From: Opisthorchis felineus
Taxonomy: Eukaryota; Platyhelminthes; Trematoda; Opisthorchiida; Opisthorchiidae
Direction: 5' to 3'
DNA: 64,000 nt
NCBI GenBank assembly: GCA_004794785.1
Contig: SJOL01007698.1
Coordinates: 412,518 to 476,517, forward strand
Shown here: positions 57,770-64,000 of the stretch, one piece after another
How the letters are laid out: every line of letters begins with the position of its first letter
How positions within the stretch are numbered: position 1 is the stretch's first letter
Program-made: the position numbers and the translations under genes
The notes under the pieces: model-generated
Told to the model about the DNA's origin: nothing
Databases searched by the model: none
Seen by the model: the letters and a program-made list of their open reading frames with translations, nothing else

Positions 57770-58250
57770 ATTCGGCTCAGATTTCCGACCGTCCAATCCG
57801 CACATCGCACTTCGCATGAATGTGCTCACGTGCGCACCTGCGTCCGCCGTACGCATCATCGCGTGGGGAACGACAGACATCGCCCCGTCCTTGCACTTGT
57901 GCGTGTGCGACAGGCCAGTGCACATCGCGGGTTCAGTCCGCCACAGGCACGACAACAGCTGAGTCAGGCGATCAGGGCCAAGCGGTACACGGAACGCGGT
58001 ACACGCGGTCTTAGGAACGTTAGATAGACAGGTCGATCGGGCTTCAATAAGCTGAATGCCTATTTCGCGGTGAGTGGACCAGTATGGATGGTGAAACATA
58101 TCTGAGCTCAAAAGCCGAACGATCGATAGCCATTGGTGCCCTTCGTGTGTAGTCAGGATGTGACAAAAACGGCCAGCATTCCTTATGGTACTGGCAGAAA
58201 AGAGTCCCCTTTGGAGTACTTGTATGCGGTACGAACCAACAAACCTTGTC
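57770..58250 (+). repeat. Repeat B, copy 3
   Basis: The third copy shares ACATCGCACTTCGCATGAAT, CGTGGGGAACGA, AGCTGAGTCAGGCGATCAGG and a CATTGGTGCCCTTCGTGTGT block with the copies at 35750 and 37170. The longest open frame in the window (57689-58312, minus strand, 207 codons) runs through it. That frame is explained by the higher GC content of the repeat, and its translation is shared in pieces with the other copies. It adjoins the mariner relic. Confidence 0.65.
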
Positions 58251-58289
58251 CGTCGAATTTGGTTGGATATCAGGCTGTCAGCGTTGGTG

Positions 58290-59105
58290 TACGGTCCACG
58301 GCTGGGGAACACGTAAGGCGACTGGTTGCCAAGTTCCAGCTAACCGGGAACTTATGCGACGAAAGAGGGGCCGGTCGACCTCGATCCAATGCAGATCAAC
58401 TCTGTGTCGATATCGTCATGCGCGAAGTGAAAAGCGTCACAGTGAGCCAGATCGCTCAGTGGTGCAAAAGCCCGAGGTGTGCAGTAAGAAGGATTTTGCG
58501 AGAGAGCAGACTGTACAGGTTCGGAGAACTGCAGTCCCAAGTGCTACGTTGTTGTGATCCAGAGAAGATACACAGACTGCTTGTGGTTTTTAGAACACAC
58601 GAACACCTTTTCCGTATTGTTTATGGATAAGTCGGTCATCCATCTGCACGAAAAAACGTTAAAGGCCTTTTTGGACGTTGGTATCGGGTTACGTGAATCC
58701 AACACAGTCCGAAGATGATGGCGTGGACTGGAAGTCTTGGATCGAAACTCATCGGGTCGTTTTCCTCATATGTATTATACACGGTAGGAGGAGTTTATTC
58801 TTACTGATTGAAACTTCTCTCAGATTCGTCCCACAATTCGCTACTGGAAGACTGTGTATTTTCGCAGTTAAAAGCTGACAGTAATACCAACAAAATATGG
58901 CAGCAACAATATGGCACGCCCCGAGGTTGTGCCCGAAGCGTTCGGAATGTTTTGACGGCAAAATTTGGCACCAGATGGATTGGCCGTGGACACCTTACTC
59001 CTTTGGATTTTTCCGCGGAGCCATCATAATCGCGTGGCCCATCGGAGCAGGCCATTTACGCTGGAATAAGTGGAGACAAACAATGTTGATGAACAGCGTT
59101 GGATG
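58290..59105 (+). pseudogene. Mariner-type transposase relic
   Basis: The N-terminal part (58300-58630) reads VRRLVAKFQLTGNLCDERG, then AGRPRSNADQ, then VTVSQIAQWCKSPRCAVRR, then ILRESRLYRFGELQSQVLRC. This is the paired helix-turn-helix DNA-binding region with the RGRPR hook, followed by the linker typical of Tc1/mariner transposases. After frameshifts and stops, the catalytic region appears: MMAWTGSLGS, then IWQQQYGTPRG, ARSVRNVLTAKFGTRWIGRG and LTPLDF. These correspond to the family's VWAGIS, QQDGAP.H, FG.RWIGRGGP and LTPLDFFLWG. The first DDE aspartate position (QQDG) is now QQY and the block around the last acidic residue is scrambled, so the copy is dead. No terminal inverted repeats were located. 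Confidence 0.82.
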
Positions 59106-60964
59106 ACACCAGGAACACTGAAAAAGGTTATGACCAACAGTTATAAACAAACAAACAGGCTAGGGTCATTTTGAGCAATTTTACCCTCTGGTTTCCCTAA
59201 TATGTCTTATTCCCACAAAAACGACTTCACTGCTAATTCAAACAGGATTTTGTTGGCATCAAAAACGGTCTGGTAATAAACATTCTTACGTTAGTTAAAG
59301 CCTGTAGGATGATTACTGAATTCCCAATCTCGGTAGAAGGAGGAAGCATGCATGCCGAAGTGCTGGATGACGACGTGACGGACAGACACTCTCAGTCGGT
59401 CACGCAAACGTAGTCTGTCGGATCATGCGCACAAGGCCCGGTGTAGTCGTTGGGCCACGTTAGGCTGTGCGTCCAAACTCCCATAAATATCTAGTGGACT
59501 GGCATCAATTTCCCGCTTTGTCTGGCATGCAGAACTATGAAAAGTTTTCGGCCTGATCATGAAAATGACGTTGAATCGTGGCACCTGCAGGTTATTCCTT
59601 GTACTCACTCCAAAGTTCAATGCACTTGTCTGTAAAATCTCTGTACTCTTCGAAAAACTTCCGATGGCAATCGCTGATCTACTGTTCCACTACTGCGATC
59701 AGCTCTGATTCAGTGAAAAGGGCTCAACGCTTCCTTGCAAAGGGAAGATGTAAAAGTATCTGCGGTTTCAGGAGTTGCTTCTTCTATGAAGAGCTGTTCC
59801 GGCCATGTCGTCTACCGTTTTCAGTGACTCTGGTCTACTTTAAACCAGTTTTAGTGGAATCCGGTAAGGCTAACGGTGAATGCTCAACCTACAAAGTATC
59901 ACAGGTAAATGATAAAATACTTCCATATACGTTAAAAAACTGTCCTGAACTACCATCAGTAAATACTTCACAAAAGTAGGTGAGACGAGATATCGTTGCA
60001 TGTGGCAGTGGGACTAAACGAGTCAATCGTGACAACGCACAGTTACGGTAAGTGAAATTTCTGGTGGGCATAAGTTTGCACTTGGAGCCAGTGCATGAGG
60101 TAGACTTAGCCTCAGAGATTGTTTGGTGAGGAGAGTGAAGAAGCTCGGAAGAATTCCTCAGGTGAAGTAGGAACAAGCATCAAAACGTTTGCTTACTAAG
60201 AAGCCAACGAAGATATTCCTTGAGATTTCACCGACGTTAAGGCAGGTAGTCCCAGTAGGAGGATAACATAAGTAGTTCTAAATCTGTGAACACGATTGAG
60301 GTAGGCGAAAACACCCTAAGTTTCGTCCTTATGAATGGCGTCCAGAGAGGACGCTTTTCCACAAACAACTCGATAATGATGATGATGTGGCGGACTCATG
60401 GAATGTCCGCAAATGTCTACAGTCGCAAGTTTTGGACCACTGAACCAGATTTCGAGTGTTCACAGTTCGGTGGGGTGCCACACAGAACCTATCCAAAGGA
60501 CGAAACAATTTCGAGACTGAAAAAGTTTCACAGACGGTTACTAGTATGCTTTAAGAAAAAAAGCAACACTCTCGACTGGACCTGGTAGACGTAAACTTGA
60601 ATGGAGAAAGTGAATGTGCGAGAGCACAAGGGTATGTAAAGCAGTGTCTTGTGCATAGCTGTAGTTTATTCAAAGACAAAACGAACTTGAAGCCAGGAAT
60701 TCTGGCTGGAAACGGTTGTACCGTAAGTCTGAAATGCTAGACACCAAACTAATGAACACAGCTTGGATATGAGGGACCAAATGGGGTAGCCTGAGAGAAT
60801 CATACTCAGATATATGACGATAGTTCTGGCTTTTGTGTCCCTCGATGAAGTGACGGAATGATCTATGTATGCAGCAATGTCTATTGTAGACAGAAACTTA
60901 CGACATACACTTTGTTATGAGGGCTTTAGCTTCTCAATAGCCGAAAAAACTCAATTGAAAAGCT
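59106..60964. other. Unassigned stretch
   Basis: No recognised domain. An open frame at 59578-59979 (133 codons, +) contains a donor-like CACAG-GTAAAT at 59904 but no recognisable motif. Confidence 0.35.
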
Positions 60965-61105
60965 ATTTTTAATGAAGATTTTGCAGCTGTTCATTCTTAT
61001 TGAAAATCGTCAGCAGTGCGCACCTCACGAAACTCCAGGGAGTCTCGAACCCGCGACCTCCCGGCTAGTAGGTTGAAAAATTAACCCTTTGACAAGGAGC
61101 GGCAG
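60965..61105 (-). mobile_element. tRNA-derived SINE, copy 3
   Basis: A minus-strand copy of the family at 6031 and 43802: GCCGCTCCTTGTCAAAGGG head, CTAGCCGGGAGGTCGCGG, B box GGGTTCGAGACTCC, CCTGGAGTTTCGTGAGG, then GCGCACTGCTGACGATT. The B box is intact and the A box is damaged. The end of the minus-strand open frame at 61068 is contributed by this SINE. Confidence 0.72.
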
Positions 61106-61454
61106 TTAGTAAACGAGCAGATGCTAAGGGTATTATCACAGTCCTTGAGTAGTAAGGGCGATGAATGGTCGGAACCGCATGTCTTCCTGACTTAACTTGC
61201 CCCATGTTCTTATACACTTCTACCAGTATGCGTACCTTGACAATACTGTCATTGGTGGCGGTGAATGTAATGGACAGGTTTGGCGGACTTACAAATTCTC
61301 GGTTGAGTTTGTGCAGGTCAGAGCAAAAAGGATACAAATTTGGTGGCCCACCAAACAGCTGATCTAAGATCTGGTAGATGTCATCATTGGGGACCCCATC
61401 GACACATATCTTTTTGAGGCAGTCTTGTTTCGAATTTACTTGTTTGAGTGAGCT
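61068..61454 (-). CDS. Candidate minus-strand exon ending in a SINE
   Basis: The frame is open for 129 codons. The protein-like part reads DCLKKICVDGVPNDDIYQIL, then DQLFGGPPNLYPFCSDLH, then KLNREFVSPPNLSITFTATN and DSIVKVRILVEVYKNMGQ. A consensus donor (GAATTT-GTAAGT) lies after KLNREF, so the true exon may end at about 61287. The last 20 or so codons lie in the SINE and are not original coding sequence. The text suggests a soluble, strand-rich domain. No family is recognised, and the relation to the minus-strand exon at 56520 is unknown. Confidence 0.35.
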
Positions 61455-61562
61455 CTATCACCTCTGCACTACTTTCTGTTGTGCTGGAGTAATCTTTTCT
61501 ACTCAGTAGCTGCTTGGGCAGTGGAGAAGAGAACTGATGTAGACACTCTCAGCCTACAGGTA

Positions 61563-62025
61563 TGAGGAAACAACTATCAGACCTACTCAAGTCCGTACGA
61601 AACGGGTTCTTCGCCAAATACACGAATCTGCATATGAATTTAGTTTTCACGAGAGACTCAGCTGAATCGCTCGTTCATGATATTCTTCAAGTGAATGTGC
61701 TGGACAAAGGCCGCCTCATGTTTCAGTTTGGACGATATTCGAGATGTTGCAGTATTTGCATTTGCCGTGTATGTGGGAACTATGAGTGCACACACTCTTG
61801 CATACACGTGGATGGATTGTTCGGCCCGGTTATTCTAGGTGTATGTTTGAAAGGGTAGGTAGAGTAGATTCGTACAAACGGAAACGCCACATGCACTCAG
61901 CGCTGTATGCTCCAGGAGTAGACACACCCTTTTCACTGTTTAAAAAAGCACCAGTGCATTGTTGGACTTGTCAGTAATGTTAATGAAAGAAACACTCACA
62001 ATGGAACAACTATCAGACCTACCCA
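61563..62025. mobile_element. Insertion carrying repeat A, flanked by direct repeats
   Basis: Imperfect direct repeats of about 20 bp, AACAACTATCAGACCTAC plus TCA or CCA, lie at 61567-61589 and 62004-62025. Between them, 61600-61760 is repeat A block b on the minus strand (TCGCTCGTTCATGATATTCT, GCCGCCTCATGTTTCAGTT), without ribozyme. The rest (to 62003) is unassigned. The direct repeats look like an aged target-site duplication around a 414-bp insert. Confidence 0.55.
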
Positions 62026-62557
62026 TGTCACATTTGGTCTTTTATAAGAGAAGAGTTTCCTTTTTACTAGGGTGCCTAAGTGTGGAAGCAAACTAGCCCT
62101 TACGAAGAAAATGGTACCTGTCAATGAATAAGGGCTTAAGAAGGATCACATTAACAGTTTATGTCACTAACTTGAATATACCAACGCCCTGCGGAGGGTC
62201 TCGCTTTTGTGTTCCGACTTCTTTGAAGAAGCACACACGAGAAATTTTCCTCACCTCTTTTCATACATAAGAGCAATGAGAGACGAAGAAAGTGCGTATG
62301 GTTGTTTGCTTCTTTCCTTGAAGGATTCAATCGGCTTTATTGAAACCAGTCAGTTTACTGAGTGATTGCTGAGTAGGGTGACTATTTAATCGTAGACTGT
62401 CTCGTTATCGATTCACCTGCAGCAGATCAATCGGATCAAATTGCGTGAGCCCACTGAATCGGCAGTACATCCAAACCCATGCTGCATTAAATCAGCTGTG
62501 TAACTGTACCTTTCGACTGGTCATTTCTACATTAGTATACAACTTTTCTGTTGTCAG

Positions 62558-64000
62558 ACCAGTCAAACGTGGAAGCTATTTAGTGGAAAAATCGATTATG
62601 AGTCTGAAGCTGTTGATCAAATCTACTCCAATGATTAAGGCCATCTTTTTCGATTCAAACGACATTATATCCTACTTGGTTATCCTATTCGCTCAGTATT
62701 TGTCCATTGAGGGTACCTGCAACCACATGCCTTTCTATGAATATTCCACTGTTTATTCTACAGTGCCCAATGCAGACAGGAATGATAAACGCATATGGAT
62801 TGATGATGAATCGAAGGCATCGGAAGTGGTATACTGGCATGTGAAGCGTGACACCAAGGTGGAATACGTGAAGGTACACAATGTTCGGACAAATAAGGTC
62901 CAGCTGGAATGCATGCTGGAGCCTCCACCACAGGCATTCTGCTGCTTGGACAACATTCATGAGAGCGAGATCACCATGCTGGCGGAATGCAGTCAGAAAG
63001 TGTTCAAAAGTGTGATCACCGAAAATGACTATAGGCTGGTGTATGTGAACACTAGAGGGATAAAATGGAGCCACTTGATTGTGACTATATACCTGAGAAC
63101 ACCAGAAGGTGTGAGGCGATATTTCTTCGGTTGGCCTCAGTATATGAGGAAATTAGTCTGCTCAGAAATCGCCTCTCTGGGAAACTTCGTCAGTCCTGGT
63201 CGGTTAGAAGGGTTTTTTACTGGCAGCGAACAACACAAGTTGACCTACGGACAATTTTACGCAGCCCAAGGAAGAGTGCTCGCTGGCGAGACCATCACGT
63301 TCTCAATCACTGCTTTTCTCAGACCTGGAGATAGCCTACACGCCTATGTTGTTAGGTTTAACGAAGAATATGGTTCATTCTCACTGACTGCTTTGCAAGG
63401 GATTGTTGAACGTCATATCTACCCTGATGTCTATCAGTTTACAGAAAGTGTTCAACTTATGCCAGGTTACACAACTATGGTCCGACAAAAGCAGTTTAGC
63501 TGCAAGCTTCGACTTGAAGATCGAGCCATACTAGTACTGGCTGGACGTGTCGGGTCTCGAGAAGAGAAAATTCTGTATGACTTATTCCACAGTTGGATAG
63601 TCAAGAGAAAACCGGTGGAATTTGTATGGTCCGAATTTCATTCCCCTGGAATTAGAATTCTTCCGGTGATGACTGCCGAATATTCGGTCGCCACACCGGG
63701 AAGAACAATAAAAATTAGCGTTGCAGTAGAACAGCTGGATAATATTATATGTTCGAGGTATGATAAGAAATCAGATACATACGTGGTTACAAAACGTCTC
63801 GCTGCATCATTGGAAAGATTTCGGATATCTATGTCCGCTGTTCTCCCCTCAGACACTGGCGTCTATCAGTGCGGCCTTGGGGAATTTCGTGAATCTTTAA
63901 GTAATGTATGGGAGGAATTTGAAGAGGTTGATCATGGCGGAGAAGAGGTAACAAATGCAGGTAAAAAACAACCACCAAAGGTTCTTGGCCCTCAGATGAT
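62558..64000 (+). CDS. Immunoglobulin-domain protein, large exon, incomplete at window end
   Basis: The frame has no stop from 62382 to the end of the window (about 540 codons), far longer than chance allows. The best 5' boundary is the acceptor AACTTTTCTGTTGTCAG at 62541-62557, with the exon entering one base into a codon. A second acceptor at 62422 is possible. If the exon holds the start, candidate ATGs are at 62598 and 62631, the second followed by a hydrophobic stretch (ISYLVILFAQYLS) that could be a signal peptide or anchor. The next 300 or so residues are cysteine-bearing but unassigned. The C-terminal part (about residues 371-440 from 62559) looks like an immunoglobulin fold: first Cys at residue 398 (IICSRY), then RFRISMSAVLPSDTGVYQCG with the D.G.Y.C motif and second Cys at residue 438. 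An acidic linker (EEFEEVDHGGEE) follows and the frame continues beyond the window. This suggests an extracellular or cell-surface protein. Opposite-strand frames at 62685-63074 and 63638-63856 are shadows. Confidence 0.85.

Noticed and set aside
57689..58312. Longest open frame in the window, 207 codons on the minus strand
   Set aside because: It runs through the GC-richer repeat B. Pieces of its translation recur in the other repeat B copies, and the same DNA is open on the plus strand as well, so it is a repeat shadow.
62685..63074. 129-codon minus-strand frame
   Set aside because: It lies opposite the much longer stop-free plus-strand exon and is its antisense shadow.

Overview
This window looks like nuclear DNA from a multicellular eukaryote, most probably a parasitic flatworm and, within these, a digenean fluke. 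It has no operon-like gene packing, ribosome-binding sites or long runs of genes. Reading frames are short and broken. Long gene-poor DNA carries AG/GT-bounded candidate exons and many decayed retroelements. The assignment to flukes rests on the repeats: peptide shadows such as GGMAARRRKSAT and [17 protein letters not shown] are ones I recall from fluke gene predictions, and hammerhead-ribozyme satellites are known from Schistosoma. I cannot name the species.

Coding content is sparse. The one compelling exon is at the right edge (about 62558 to the end, + strand). It is about 480 codons with no stop, carries an immunoglobulin-fold signature, and runs off the window. Weaker exon candidates with good splice sites lie at 56520-56852 (-, a membrane segment plus tail), 61068-61454 (-), 44539-44834 (+), 30607-30761 (+), 15414-15483 (+) and a few other places. 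Nothing in the sequence proves that any of these belong to the same gene.

The most striking content is a dispersed repeat (called repeat A here) of about 307 bp that encodes a type I hammerhead self-cleaving ribozyme. Three copies keep an apparently intact catalytic core (5196-5238 +, 8198-8240 +, 53611-53653 -). At least eight further decayed or partial copies are scattered along the window. One copy is flanked by perfect 14-bp direct repeats, another carries its own start again after 307 bp, and several are joined head-to-head. This fits a retrozyme-like family, that is, small non-autonomous elements spread through self-cleaved, probably circular RNA.

Possible partners are also present. 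There are two sets of Penelope-like element remnants with GIY-YIG endonuclease domains (22281-24580 and about 31822-32658), each associated with inverted repeats. There is also an R2-like reverse transcriptase fragment (23225-23925, -), a further LINE fragment (11467-11835, -), a mariner-type transposase relic (58290-59105, +), three copies of a tRNA-derived SINE, a GC-richer repeat in three copies (repeat B), and one common fluke repeat (repeat C).

Layout: 1-5.1 kb is repeat-poor apart from repeats A and C. 5.1-8.3 kb holds two intact ribozyme copies and a SINE. 8.3-22.3 kb is mostly unassigned, with a LINE relic and candidate exons. 22.3-24.6 kb is the Penelope/R2 inverted structure. 24.6-31.8 kb is mostly unassigned. 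31.8-32.7 kb is the second Penelope remnant. 35.7-37.4 kb holds repeats B and A. 43-45 kb has a SINE and a candidate exon. 52.6-55.9 kb is a cluster of repeat A. 56.3-62.0 kb mixes candidate minus-strand exons, repeat B, mariner and SINE. 62.5-64 kb is the immunoglobulin-type exon.
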